Positions 12,139 through 19,875 of a stretch of DNA of 23,578 nucleotides are shown in pieces. This stretch comes from a virus. How positions within the stretch are numbered: the stretch's first letter is position 1; each line of letters opens with the position of its first letter. The stretch lies in the IMG/VR virus record IMGVR_UViG_3300042887_001418, positions 1-23,578 of that record; one strand, given 5' to 3'. A program made the position numbers and the translations under genes. The notes under the pieces were generated by a model. That model was not told where the DNA came from. It saw nothing but the letters and a program-made list of their open reading frames with translations, and made no database searches.

Positions 12139-13110
12139 ATGGCTTTTCCGAACACTACGGACATCGTAGCAACGACAATTCAAAATCGTAGTCGCGCTAT
12201 TGCGGACAACGTGACCAAGAACAACGCCCTGCTTGCCAAGCTCAACATGCGCGGCAACGTCAAGACGATCGGTGGCGGTAACGTCATCCTGCAGGAACTG
12301 AGCTACGCGCAGAACAGCAACGGCGCGTTCTACAGCGGTTATGATCTGCTGCCCGTTGCGGCGGCTGATGTCATTAGCGCGGCTGAGTTCAACATTAAGC
12401 AGCTCGCCTGCCCGGTTGTGATTTCCGGCCTCGAAATGCTGCAGAACAGCGGCAAAGAAGCCTTCATCGACTTGCTTGAAGGCCGCATCAACGTAGCCGA
12501 AAGCACGATGTCGAACCTCTTGGCGCAGTCGATCTACAGCGACGGCACCGGCAGCGGCGGCAAAGAAGTCACCGGCCTCAACGCCGCTGTGCCTTCTGAT
12601 CCTACGACTGGCACCTACGGCGGCATCAACCGCGCTACTTGGGCGTTCTGGCGTTCGCAGCTGTATGACTTCAGCACAGCGTCGGTGACTCCGTCTGCGA
12701 CGACGATCCAGGCCGCGATGAACTCGATGTGGGCCAGCCAGGTCCGCGGCTCTGACCGCCCTGACCTGATCGTCTCGGACAGCATCTTCTGGACTTACTA
12801 TATGACCTCGCTGCAGGCCATTCAGCGGTTTACGTCTCCAGAAACTGGTTCGCTCGGTTTCCCGACGATTAAATTTATGGATGCAGACGTTGTTCTGGAC
12901 GGCGGCATCGGCGGCTACATCGGCTCTTCGCTGATGTTCTCGCTGAACACCAAGTACATCTTCCTGCGCCCGCACAAGGACAGGAACATGGTCGCCCTTA
13001 GCCCGAACAAGCGTTACTCGGTCAACCAGGACGCAGAGGTACAGATCCTTGGCTGGGCCGGCAACCTCACGAGTTCTGGCGCGCAGTTCCAGGGTCGCAT
13101 TCAAGCCTAG
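12139..13110 (+). CDS. Major capsid protein
   Basis: A 323-residue protein following the scaffold gene, with a GGAG ribosome site eight bases upstream. The sequence (MAFPNTTDIVATTIQNRSRA, GNVILQELSYAQNSN, FYSGYDLLPVAAADVISAAE, then KQLACPVVISGLEMLQNSG) matches my memory of a widespread family of phage coat proteins of HK97-like fold. The end (YSVNQDAEVQILGWAGNLTS) is the usual closing beta strand region. The gene is flanked by its own structured leader and a strong terminator, consistent with very high, separately controlled expression. A longer out-of-frame reading that crosses its start is judged spurious. Confidence 0.88.
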   Translation: MAFPNTTDIVATTIQNRSRAIADNVTKNNALLAKLNMRGNVKTIGGGNVILQELSYAQNSNGAFYSGYDLLPVAAADVISAAEFNIKQLACPVVISGLEMLQNSGKEAFIDLLEGRINVAESTMSNLLAQSIYSDGTGSGGKEVTGLNAAVPSDPTTGTYGGINRATWAFWRSQLYDFSTASVTPSATTIQAAMNSMWASQVRGSDRPDLIVSDSIFWTYYMTSLQAIQRFTSPETGSLGFPTIKFMDADVVLDGGIGGYIGSSLMFSLNTKYIFLRPHKDRNMVALSPNKRYSVNQDAEVQILGWAGNLTSSGAQFQGRIQA

Positions 13111-13122
13111 TAGCCGTGGTGG

Positions 13123-13175
13123 CTCACCTCGCCTTGGCGGGCCTGGTGAGTCCCTCGTCCGCCAAGGCATTTTTT
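13123..13175 (+). terminator. Intrinsic terminator after the capsid gene, with competing hairpin
   Basis: GCCTTGGCGG (13131-13140) pairs perfectly with CCGCCAAGGC (13159-13168) and is followed by A and six T (13170-13175), a textbook rho-independent terminator. CTCACC (13123-13128) can instead pair with GGTGAG (13145-13150). The two stems cross, so they exclude each other or form a pseudoknot, and read-through to the decoration gene might be adjustable. Confidence 0.8.
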
Positions 13176-13192
13176 AATTAGGAGAGATAAAA

Positions 13193-13699
13193 ATGGCTCA
13201 AGCAACAATTGGCATTAGTGCCGATCAAGTTACCGCTTCTACAAGCACTGCCGCTTTTCGCCTTGGTACTGTTGGTGGCTACGACAACCCCACCAATGGC
13301 TATCAGGAATTTATTTACGGACAAGCTGACGGGGCCGTCACTGGCGCTGGATATGCCGTTGTCGAACTGACCGGCTTTAATTTTGCAATGGCATCGACCA
13401 CGACGACTGCACCCGGCTCTTCTGGGTTTGGGACTCGCTTTGCTGCCGCCCAGGCCGCTCTTGCGGACAACGAGTACGGTTGGTTCCAGATTTACGGCAA
13501 AGGAAGCCTCCGCACTCTGGCATCTGCTGCTAAAGGCACTCGCCTCAACTCGACTGGCACTGCCGGCGCTGTTGATGACGATGGAACCGCCGGCTCTGAA
13601 ATTATCGATGGCATTGTTCTGTTGACTGCTACCGGCGGCGCTGCCGCGACAAACGCCGACGCTATGTTTTCCTACCCTAACGTAAGCAGCACTCTGTAA
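13193..13699 (+). CDS. Probable capsid decoration or head protein, 168 aa
   Basis: AGGAG eight bases upstream and placement directly after the capsid terminator indicate a highly expressed virion protein. The sequence is rich in Gly, Ala, Ser and Thr with a beta-sandwich look (STAAFRLGTVGGYD, GYQEFIYGQADGAVTGAGYA, NEYGWFQIYGKGSL, EIIDGIVLLTATGG). No cysteine is present. I remember similar proteins next to coat genes in podovirus-type phages, probably binding the outer shell. The exact family is not assigned. It is closed by a second terminator, so capsid and decoration genes form a two-gene high-expression block. Confidence 0.6.
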   Translation: MAQATIGISADQVTASTSTAAFRLGTVGGYDNPTNGYQEFIYGQADGAVTGAGYAVVELTGFNFAMASTTTTAPGSSGFGTRFAAAQAALADNEYGWFQIYGKGSLRTLASAAKGTRLNSTGTAGAVDDDGTAGSEIIDGIVLLTATGGAAATNADAMFSYPNVSSTL

Positions 13700-13707
13700 T
13701 TTCTAAC

Positions 13708-13739
13708 AACAGCGCGGGGCAACGTCTCCGCGCTGTTTT
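13708..13739 (+). terminator. Intrinsic terminator after the decoration gene
   Basis: AACAGCGCGG (13708-13717) and CCGCGCTGTT (13728-13737) form a perfect 10-bp stem around a 10-base loop, followed by TTTTC. It starts a few bases after the stop codon and precedes the next ribosome site, so it marks the end of the capsid block. Confidence 0.75.
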
Positions 13740-13763
13740 CTACATAAAACAAAAGGGTAAAAA

Positions 13764-14351
13764 ATGAACACCGCCACAGCACCGACAGATTGGAATAATG
13801 TTGCAGACGCAGTAGACGACAACTCCAACAGGTTCCAGAACGACGACAAGCTGCATGTACAGTTCAGCCGTCGCCCAAAGATTCAGCCGGCTGAGTCAGA
13901 CCTGGCTGGTCGCGCCATTTATAAAGAGATCGACTACATCACGATCATTGTCCCAGGCGACAAGGCAAGCATCGTCGAGCGTCCCGTTCAGTCTTATGAC
14001 GTCACGCGCTTCGCGGCAAAATATGCCAACTGGCAAGCAAACGCCGGTGTAGTGCAGGAAGGCACGCCGATCTCCTCGCTGCCGAAGATGACGCCCAGCA
14101 AAATTGAGGAATACAAGTTTTTCTCTATTCACACTGTTGAGCAGCTTGCAGCGGCGTCAGATAGCGTGGGTCAAAAGTTCTTTGGCTTCCAAGATGACAA
14201 ACGCTCTGCCAACGCTTTCTTGGAGATTGCCAAGGGCAACGCTCCCTTTGAGCGCATGAACAACGAGCTTAAAGAACGCGATGCCAAGATTGAGGAAATG
14301 CAGTCTCAGATCGAGGCGCTAAATAAAATGATGACTAAAGCCAAAAACTAA
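13764..14351 (+). CDS. Conserved head-module protein with C-terminal coiled coil, 195 aa
   Basis: The ATG at 13764 follows AGGG and an A-rich spacer. After a polar start the protein has LAGRAIYKEIDYITIIVPGD, then VTRFAAKYANWQANAG, EGTPISSLPKMTPSKIEEY and FSIHTVEQLAAASD. This order (PGD strand, EGTP-L-S-LP, TVEQLA helix) is one I recall in many phages just after the coat protein, always without a named role. The last 30 residues form a short heptad helix (NNELKERDAKIEEMQSQIEA). The low-complexity start may be disordered. A structural or assembly function is likely from position. Confidence 0.6.
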   Translation: MNTATAPTDWNNVADAVDDNSNRFQNDDKLHVQFSRRPKIQPAESDLAGRAIYKEIDYITIIVPGDKASIVERPVQSYDVTRFAAKYANWQANAGVVQEGTPISSLPKMTPSKIEEYKFFSIHTVEQLAAASDSVGQKFFGFQDDKRSANAFLEIAKGNAPFERMNNELKERDAKIEEMQSQIEALNKMMTKAKN

Positions 14352-14367
14352 TTAAGGGCTGGGTTAG

Positions 14368-15117
14368 ATGGCTTTCCAAATTATTCAAGACGCAAGTCTT
14401 TTAGCCATCGTTCAAAACGTGGCTCAGATGGTGAGCTATCCTACGCCATCCGACCCAGCCGGCGATTCAGATCCGTCTGTTCAGCAGATGGTGCAAGCCG
14501 TCAATATGTCGGCCACCGAACTTCTTGGTCTGTACGATTGGCAAGAACTTACGCGAACTTATAATATTTCTATCGCTGCAGACACTCCCGGACAGACAGA
14601 ACAAGCGTTTGATCTGCCCGAGGATTTCTACGAGTGGTTAGATCAGACGCAGTGGAACAGCACTAACCAGTGGCCGGCGATCGGGCCTATCAGCCCGCAG
14701 ATGTGGCAGAACTTGTTAGTCAACGACGTCTTGCCGACAATGTCGTTCTACTGGCAAGTCCGCGACAATTCTCTGTATATCCTGGCGCCGCCAACTGAAG
14801 CGCAGACGCTGACGTTTATGTATCAGTCCCTCGCCTGGGTACAGGATCAGGACAACCCAACGCTCTACAAAAACCGCGCCACCAAGAATGGCGACATCAT
14901 TCTTCTTGATGCCTTTTTAGTCACACTTTTCACGCGGGCAAAGTGGCTAGAGATGAAGGGATTAGACTCTTCTGCGGCAATGCGTGATTTCCATGTGAAC
15001 TTTGAAAACCGCAAAGGCCAAGAAAAGGGCGCACCCGTTTTGAACATGGTGCGTACATACGGGTTCCCTTACCTCAACGCGCTCTACAACACGCCTGACA
15101 CTGGCTTCGGTTCCTAA
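14368..15117 (+). CDS. Head-tail adaptor (gp4/gp11-like)
   Basis: A 249-residue protein between the head genes and the gp10-like protein, where podoviruses encode the adaptor ring that attaches to the portal. The front is helical (LLAIVQNVAQMVSYP, VNMSATELLGLYDWQELTRT) and the DW motif after a helical bundle is typical of adaptors. The middle has FDLPEDFYEWLDQTQWNS and a strand region (FYWQVRDNSLYILAPP), and the end is helical again. Its stop overlaps the next ATG by one base (TAATG). Assignment is by context and pattern; it could also be described simply as a neck protein. Confidence 0.55.
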   Translation: MAFQIIQDASLLAIVQNVAQMVSYPTPSDPAGDSDPSVQQMVQAVNMSATELLGLYDWQELTRTYNISIAADTPGQTEQAFDLPEDFYEWLDQTQWNSTNQWPAIGPISPQMWQNLLVNDVLPTMSFYWQVRDNSLYILAPPTEAQTLTFMYQSLAWVQDQDNPTLYKNRATKNGDIILLDAFLVTLFTRAKWLEMKGLDSSAAMRDFHVNFENRKGQEKGAPVLNMVRTYGFPYLNALYNTPDTGFGS

Positions 15118-16709
15118 TGCCGTTAGTCGCAGTCAAACCATTTAAAAGCCCTCGAGTATCTGCGGCAACGCAAGTCTCAATGATGACGAGTGTTCCGTCA
15201 CCTGTGGGCGGTTTGAATTTCCGCGACCCGATCAGCGAGATGCCCGCGACCGACGCGATGGTGCTTAACAACTTCATCCCACAGCGCACAGGCTGTTTGT
15301 TGCGAAAGGGATGGCAGTATAGCTGCAATGTCCTTGATGATCCGGTCACATCGTTGTTTAGCTATAACGCTGCTGACAGCGCGGATAACAAGTTGTTCGC
15401 GGCATCAGGCGGCAGCATCTGGGATGTTACTGGCGAAGATGCGGTTGAAGACCAAGCCGCAACAGGATCAACAGATGGCATCTGGAGCACGACACAGTTT
15501 GCGCTCGTCAGCGGCGAAGTTGTCTTGCTCGCGGTATCTCCCGGCGCCGGCTATTGGGTGTACGAGGCAACCACCGGCTGGACACAAACCACGCCCACAA
15601 ATTTACCAACTGACTTGTCGTCTATAGCAGTTTGGAAAAATCGCGTTTGGTTTACGGAAGACAAGACTTCAACGGTCTATTACCTCGAAGACGTTGATGC
15701 AATCGACGGCGTTGCTGTAGCATTTGAGATGGGTTCGTTGTTGCGCAACGGCGGCTCTGTCCGCGGGCTTATCAACTGGACGCTCGACAGCGGATTTGGC
15801 GTTGATGATTACCTTGTAGTTGTCGGCACCGAGGGCGATGTCGGCGTCTGGCAAGGCACCGATCCAACGTCTGCTGCTACGTTTGGGTTGAAGGGTGTCT
15901 GGTATGTCGGACCCGTCCCATCAATAGGCCGTTTTTTTACCGCATACGGCGGCGATGTGATGATCTTGTCAGAGCTTGGCTTGGTGCCAATGTCTCGCTT
16001 GGTCAACGGTCAGTTCAGCGAAATACAGCCTGGGCCGTCTTCTAAAATTCAAAGCGTGTTGTCTCCACTGATTGTTCAATATCGCAACGACCCGTCGTGG
16101 GACGTTATCCTTGTTCCGAACTCAGATGTCTTGATTATTAAAGTTCCGCCGCAAAACGGCATCTATGTGCAGTACGCAATGAACGTGAACACTGGGTCGT
16201 GGTGTTCGTTCACCAACATGCCTATGGTCTGCACCGCGCTGCTCAATGGACAATTATATTTTGCCACCGACGACTACGGCATCGCCAAGGGGCTTTACGG
16301 AGAACAAGACGGACTAACAATAGCCAATACCAGCGGCGATTATGTGAGCGGCGATGTCCAGGGAGCTTTTAACTCGTATCAAATGCCTGGGCGCTTGAAG
16401 AAATTTACAATGGTGCGTCCTGTTTTTATTACGACGAAGGCACCTGGCGTAAAACTGCGTATGAACACGCAGTACAGTTTCACTGGTGTTCCTGGCACGC
16501 CATCTTTTAGCGCAGATACGACCTCAGAATGGGATACCGGAGTTTGGGGGACTGCCAAATGGTCTGGAGCCTCTAACACTTACGAAAATTGGTTTGGCGT
16601 TACCGGCCTTGGTTATTTTGGTGCTGTGCGCTTGCGTGTGAAGGGCGTTGGTGGATCAACAACGCTGTCCTCCTATCACGTACTTTATGAACCGGGAGGA
16701 ATTATGTAA
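15117..16709 (+). CDS. P22 gp10-like packaged-DNA stabilisation / tail nozzle protein
   Basis: In 530 residues the protein shows the pattern of beta-propeller tail-hub proteins: a short start, then SPVGGLNFRDPISEMPATDA, NNFIPQRTGCLLRKGW, and repeated blades with aromatic-rich strands (LFAASGGSIWDVTG, VVLLAVSPGAGYWVYEATTG, AVWKNRVWFTEDKTSTVYYL). The opening P-x-GG-N-x-RDP-x-x-MP-x-x-DA is one I associate with gp10-type plugs. Located after the adaptor, it would close the portal channel after packaging and support the tail. The stop overlaps the start of the proline-rich gene (TAATG). No truncation is seen. Confidence 0.7.
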   Translation: MPLVAVKPFKSPRVSAATQVSMMTSVPSPVGGLNFRDPISEMPATDAMVLNNFIPQRTGCLLRKGWQYSCNVLDDPVTSLFSYNAADSADNKLFAASGGSIWDVTGEDAVEDQAATGSTDGIWSTTQFALVSGEVVLLAVSPGAGYWVYEATTGWTQTTPTNLPTDLSSIAVWKNRVWFTEDKTSTVYYLEDVDAIDGVAVAFEMGSLLRNGGSVRGLINWTLDSGFGVDDYLVVVGTEGDVGVWQGTDPTSAATFGLKGVWYVGPVPSIGRFFTAYGGDVMILSELGLVPMSRLVNGQFSEIQPGPSSKIQSVLSPLIVQYRNDPSWDVILVPNSDVLIIKVPPQNGIYVQYAMNVNTGSWCSFTNMPMVCTALLNGQLYFATDDYGIAKGLYGEQDGLTIANTSGDYVSGDVQGAFNSYQMPGRLKKFTMVRPVFITTKAPGVKLRMNTQYSFTGVPGTPSFSADTTSEWDTGVWGTAKWSGASNTYENWFGVTGLGYFGAVRLRVKGVGGSTTLSSYHVLYEPGGIM

Positions 16710-17761
16710 TGGCGAGAACATCTGGTTCTGCTGAATCTAGTCCGACCATCTCTGGGTACCCTGCCGGCGCTAACCCGCTGATTGCCGCGCTGCGCGCTAA
16801 TTCTCCCGCGCCCGCAAGATTGGCAACTGGACCGACAACGCTTAATTTCCCGTGGATGCAGAATACTGCACCTGGCGCGCCGCCTACACCGACACCTACC
16901 CCGCCGCCCGCCAATCCTGTCCCACCGCCGGCCCGCGATGACCCTACGCCCACCCCGACGCCTACCCCAGACCCGACGCGCCCCCCACAGCCGGGTGACC
17001 CTCTCCCTGACGACGAGGAATGGCAGTATATAGATTTTGGTAATGGCTTTGGCGGGCAGTGGCTGAGAGTGCCGAAGTCTAATCGCACGCCCGCCAATCC
17101 TGTCCCGCCGCCCGCGGATCCTGTCCCGCCGCCCGGCGGCGATGATCCGTTTGACCCGACGCGCCCCCCACAGCCGGATGACCCTCTTCCTGACGACGAG
17201 GAATGGCAGTGGATCAGCTTTGGCGACTTTGGCGGGCAGTGGCTGAGAGTGCCGAAGTCTAATCGCACGCCTGCGACGCCCACTCCTCCGCCCGCCAATC
17301 CTGTCCCCCCGCCCGCAGATCCTGTCCCGCCGCCCGGCGGCGATGATCCGTGGCCTACTCCGACACCTACCCCGGCGCCCACTCCCGCGCCAGCCGATCC
17401 TTTCATGCCGCCTGAAGACGAAGGCAGACCGGTTTACCCGCCGCCTTACACGCCGCCACCCGTAGACGAAGCACCGCCTTACACGCCGCCGCCGGTGGAC
17501 GAAGCACCGGCCTACACGCCGCCGCCGGTGGACGAAACGCCGGCCTATACGCCGCCACCCGTAGACGAAGCACCGGCTTACGAAGACCCCGGCTATGATT
17601 TTGAATACGTGGATTTTGGCGACGGGTTTGGTGGGCAGTATGTGCAAGTTCCAAGAAAAAATTACACGCAACCCGCTCCGATTGCTCCACCTCCTTACAC
17701 GCCGCCCGCTCCACCGAATTACGATGACTACGAATATTACGACTACGGTAATTTGCTTTGA
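16709..17761 (+). CDS. Proline-rich repeat protein of the tail module, 350 aa
   Basis: An unusual protein with three kinds of repeat. Long stretches are Pro-Thr and Pro-Pro rich (PTPTPTPPPANPVPPPA). A small folded-looking module EEWQYIDFGNGFGGQWLRVP occurs twice almost identically and a third time in degenerate form (FEYVDFGDGFGGQYVQVP). Four tandem copies of an 11-residue unit YTPPPVDEAPA follow near residues 247-290. The end is Tyr/Asp-rich (YDDYEYYDYGNLL). The first about 50 residues are non-repetitive and could be the attachment domain. It is coupled by TAATG to the gp10-like gene and by TTGA to the next gene, so it is very likely a virion protein, perhaps an extended flexible fibre or linker. 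No homologous family is recognised. Confidence 0.65.
   Translation: MARTSGSAESSPTISGYPAGANPLIAALRANSPAPARLATGPTTLNFPWMQNTAPGAPPTPTPTPPPANPVPPPARDDPTPTPTPTPDPTRPPQPGDPLPDDEEWQYIDFGNGFGGQWLRVPKSNRTPANPVPPPADPVPPPGGDDPFDPTRPPQPDDPLPDDEEWQWISFGDFGGQWLRVPKSNRTPATPTPPPANPVPPPADPVPPPGGDDPWPTPTPTPAPTPAPADPFMPPEDEGRPVYPPPYTPPPVDEAPPYTPPPVDEAPAYTPPPVDETPAYTPPPVDEAPAYEDPGYDFEYVDFGDGFGGQYVQVPRKNYTQPAPIAPPPYTPPAPPNYDDYEYYDYGNLL
16970..17351 (+). repeat. In-frame tandem duplication of about 183 bases
   Basis: A segment beginning GACCCGACGCG occurs at 16970 and again at 17153. Period is 183 bases up to the WQY module and 180 bases after it, because the second copy lost one codon (GNG to GD). The following proline segment (CCCGCCAATCCTGTCCC onward) also repeats near 17090 and 17290. 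Near-identity of the DNA points to recent duplication. Confidence 0.75.
17447..17578 (+). repeat. Four tandem 33-base repeats
   Basis: Four successive units begin TACACG or TATACG, each encoding YTPPPVDE followed by three variable residues (APP, APA, TPA, APA). Third-position differences alternate between CCACCCGTAGACGAAGCA and CCGCCGGTGGACGAAGCA forms, so unit copies have been shuffled or expanded. Such arrays can change copy number by slippage or recombination. Confidence 0.75.
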
Positions 17762-18192
17762 TTCAATTTGGGCCGCATGACGTTTTTGAACGGTGGTTGT
17801 GCGAGAGAATAGAATACGCGCCGACGCGCAATTTAAGATGCCTTGCTAATGTTACGCCTGACGCAAAAATACGCGGCGTTGTCGGGCTTGATAACTGGAA
17901 CGGTGCTTCATGCCAGCTTCATGTCGCTGGCGAGGGCATCTGGCTCACGCGAGAGTTTCTGAGGTGCGTGTTCGACTATGTGTTCAATGTAGCAAAGATT
18001 AAAGTTCTGCTTTGCATGATCGAGAGCGGAAACGAGAAGTCACTTAGATTTACGCGGCGCGTAGGTTGGACAGAAATAGCGCGGATTGAGGGCGCACATC
18101 CTACCGGCGCTTTAATTGCCTTCGAGATGCGTCCTGAGAACTGCAAGTATTTGGAGAAACCTGATGGGCAAATCTACTCCCGCTGCGCCTGA
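17758..18192 (+). CDS. GNAT-like acetyltransferase domain protein
   Basis: The start is TTG at 17758, overlapping the preceding stop (TTGA); no ATG is available in frame near the front. The 144 residues have the order expected of a small GNAT fold: a strand pair with GVVGLDNWNGASCQLHVAGE, a helix LTREFLRCVFDYVFNVAKIK, the strand VLLCMIESGNEKSLRFTRRV and the closing GWTEIARIEGAHPTG with LIAFEMR. The N-x-KSL-x-F-x-RRVGW segment matches the C-terminal half of GNAT enzymes. The acetyl-CoA loop (R/Q-x-x-G-x-G/A) is not clear, so activity is uncertain. GNAT-like genes do occur in podovirus tail modules. Substrate unknown; it may modify a virion or host protein. Confidence 0.6.
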   Translation: MIQFGPHDVFERWLCERIEYAPTRNLRCLANVTPDAKIRGVVGLDNWNGASCQLHVAGEGIWLTREFLRCVFDYVFNVAKIKVLLCMIESGNEKSLRFTRRVGWTEIARIEGAHPTGALIAFEMRPENCKYLEKPDGQIYSRCA

Positions 18193-19468
18193 TTATACCG
18201 GGGCGGCTAACGCGCAAGCGGCGGCGTCAAAAGAGAATTTGATAACGCAGAACTTTGCCAATCGCCCAACGATTAACACACCTTTTGGCAGTCAGTATTA
18301 CGACACAGAGAAAAAAACAGACCCCGCTTCTGGGCAAGATGTAACGGCGTGGACGCAGCAAAACACTCTTGCACCAGGGCTTCAAAGCGCACTCGACGCG
18401 CAGATTGCATCTCAAAATCAACGCAGCACTCTTGCTAATAGTTTTATGAACCGTGTTGGCTCTGAGTACAGCCAGCCGTTTGACTATCAGAACCTCCCCA
18501 AGATGACCTCTGGCGGTCAGGCTGGCGAGATCAGGACTAATGTCGCTGACTATTCGCCGGGGCTAAACACCAGCTTCAACTTTGGTGGAGCGCCGGCGGC
18601 GCCTACCTACGATACCAATTACCGCGATACAGTAGCGCGGGGCCTCATGGAACGCATGATGCCAGTGCAGGATTATCAGAACCGGCAGCTTCAGACGCAG
18701 CTGTCGAACCAGGGCTTTAAGCTTGGCAGCGAGGGCTACAAGCGCGGCCTAGATGAGCTTGCACAGCGCCAGGCTGCAGAGCGGTACAACGCCTATGACA
18801 CTGCCGGCAACGAAGCACAGCGCATGTACGGCTCACAGATGGGCGCTCGTCAGCAGGGCATCAGCGAAGCTATGGCGCAGGGCAACTTTGGCAACCAGGC
18901 GCTAATTCAAGCGCAGGGCCTTGACATCAACGCGATGAACGCAATGAACGCGGCGCAGGGGCAGCAGTTTGGCTTAAACCAGAGTTACGCTAACGCGCAG
19001 AACACGCTGCGCCAGCAAGCCATTGCAGAACAAGCTCAACGCCGCGGCATGTCACTGAACGAGATGAACGCGCTCATGTCAGGCCAGCAAGTTAACATGC
19101 CGAATATGCCGCAGTTTAATCAGGCTGGCATTTCTCAGACGCCGAATCTACTCGGCGCAGCGCAGAGCCAGTACGGTGCGGCGCTTGATGCGGCAAACGC
19201 AAAAAATGCCGGTATCAGTAACGTATTCGGTGGTTTGACCAGCTTGGGAGCGGGCGCTTTAAGCGGTGGCTTCTCATTCTCAGATGTCAGGCTCAAAAGC
19301 AACATTCGGCGCGTAGGCACTCACTCTGTTGGTGTCGGTGTGTACGAATACGACATCTTTGGACACCGCGAACGCGGCGTGATTGCACAAGAGCTTAAGC
19401 GCGTCAGGCCTGACCTGGTGCGTCAGCATAACAGCGGATATTTAACCGTTAATTACGGAGCTTTGTGA
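18164..19468 (+). CDS. Virion protein with C-terminal S74 auto-chaperone domain
   Basis: The ATG at 18164 with GGAG at 18153-18156 is preferred over an upstream ATG at 18116, giving 434 residues. The body is Gln/Asn/Ala-rich and mostly helical (RQLQTQLSNQGFKLGSEGYK, DINAMNAMNAAQGQQFGLNQ), like podovirus internal or tail proteins. The last 62 residues start with SDVRLKSNIRRVG and continue YEYDIFGH, RGVIAQELK, PDLV and SGYLTVNY, the pattern of the endosialidase-type intramolecular chaperone (peptidase S74). Ser373 and Lys378 match the Ser-Lys pair used for self-cleavage. The chaperone would trimerise the protein, then cut itself off. This domain is shorter than usual, and fusion to a helical protein rather than a spike is notable. 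Confidence 0.7.
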   Translation: MGKSTPAAPDYTGAANAQAAASKENLITQNFANRPTINTPFGSQYYDTEKKTDPASGQDVTAWTQQNTLAPGLQSALDAQIASQNQRSTLANSFMNRVGSEYSQPFDYQNLPKMTSGGQAGEIRTNVADYSPGLNTSFNFGGAPAAPTYDTNYRDTVARGLMERMMPVQDYQNRQLQTQLSNQGFKLGSEGYKRGLDELAQRQAAERYNAYDTAGNEAQRMYGSQMGARQQGISEAMAQGNFGNQALIQAQGLDINAMNAMNAAQGQQFGLNQSYANAQNTLRQQAIAEQAQRRGMSLNEMNALMSGQQVNMPNMPQFNQAGISQTPNLLGAAQSQYGAALDAANAKNAGISNVFGGLTSLGAGALSGGFSFSDVRLKSNIRRVGTHSVGVGVYEYDIFGHRERGVIAQELKRVRPDLVRQHNSGYLTVNYGAL

Positions 19469-19875
19469 TGACTGAAGAAGAACTGTATTTTCGCCAGCGG
19501 CAAGCCCAGCAAGATCAAGAAAACAACCGGCTGAGAAATCAGCAGTTTAACTACATGGTCGAAATGGGTGCGCTTGATCCTCAAGAAGAGGAGCTGCAAC
19601 GTAAACAAGCGCAGATCGACATGCTGCGCGACAGAGGTATGGAAGGACAAGAGGGCCGCATGGTCGGCAATACTTTTGTCGCGCCCTCGTTCGCGCAATA
19701 CGCAGCGCAGCTTGGCAACGCCTACATGGCCCGCAAAGGGAATGAAGAAACCAAGGCCGGCAGGGCCGACATTGCAGCAAAGAGGGCTGAGTCAGTTGGC
19801 AGATTTGCGGACAACAATTACTTTTCTCAAGGCTACGATCCGCGCAAGAAGCGGTCTTACACAGGTCCGGTCTAA
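19468..19875 (+). CDS. Small virion-associated protein, 135 aa
   Basis: The ATG at 19468 overlaps the preceding stop (TGATG) with GGAG eight bases upstream. A long Gln/Glu-rich helix (YFRQRQAQQDQENNRLRNQQ, then NYMVEMGALDPQEEELQRKQ) is followed by EGRMVGNTFVAPSFAQYAAQLG and NAYMARKGNEETKAGRADIA. The MVG-x-x-FVAPSF-x-Q-x-x-A-x-L-x-NAY pattern is one I recall from small proteins preceding ejection proteins in podoviruses. No membrane segment or signal. It is linked by TAATG to the next gene, so the ejection block is co-translated. Confidence 0.6.
   Translation: MTEEELYFRQRQAQQDQENNRLRNQQFNYMVEMGALDPQEEELQRKQAQIDMLRDRGMEGQEGRMVGNTFVAPSFAQYAAQLGNAYMARKGNEETKAGRADIAAKRAESVGRFADNNYFSQGYDPRKKRSYTGPV

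Noticed and set aside
11846-12169. 107-codon frame in the gap before the capsid gene
   Set aside because: It starts with TTG without a ribosome site, runs through all the proposed hairpins and crosses the capsid start in another frame. Its composition is unlike the neighbours, so a non-coding leader explains the stretch better.
16685-17671. Long Arg/Gly-rich minus-strand frames opposite the proline-rich gene
   Set aside because: Proline and alanine codons read backwards give Gly and Arg without stops, so long antisense frames are expected. They have no ribosome site or coupling.
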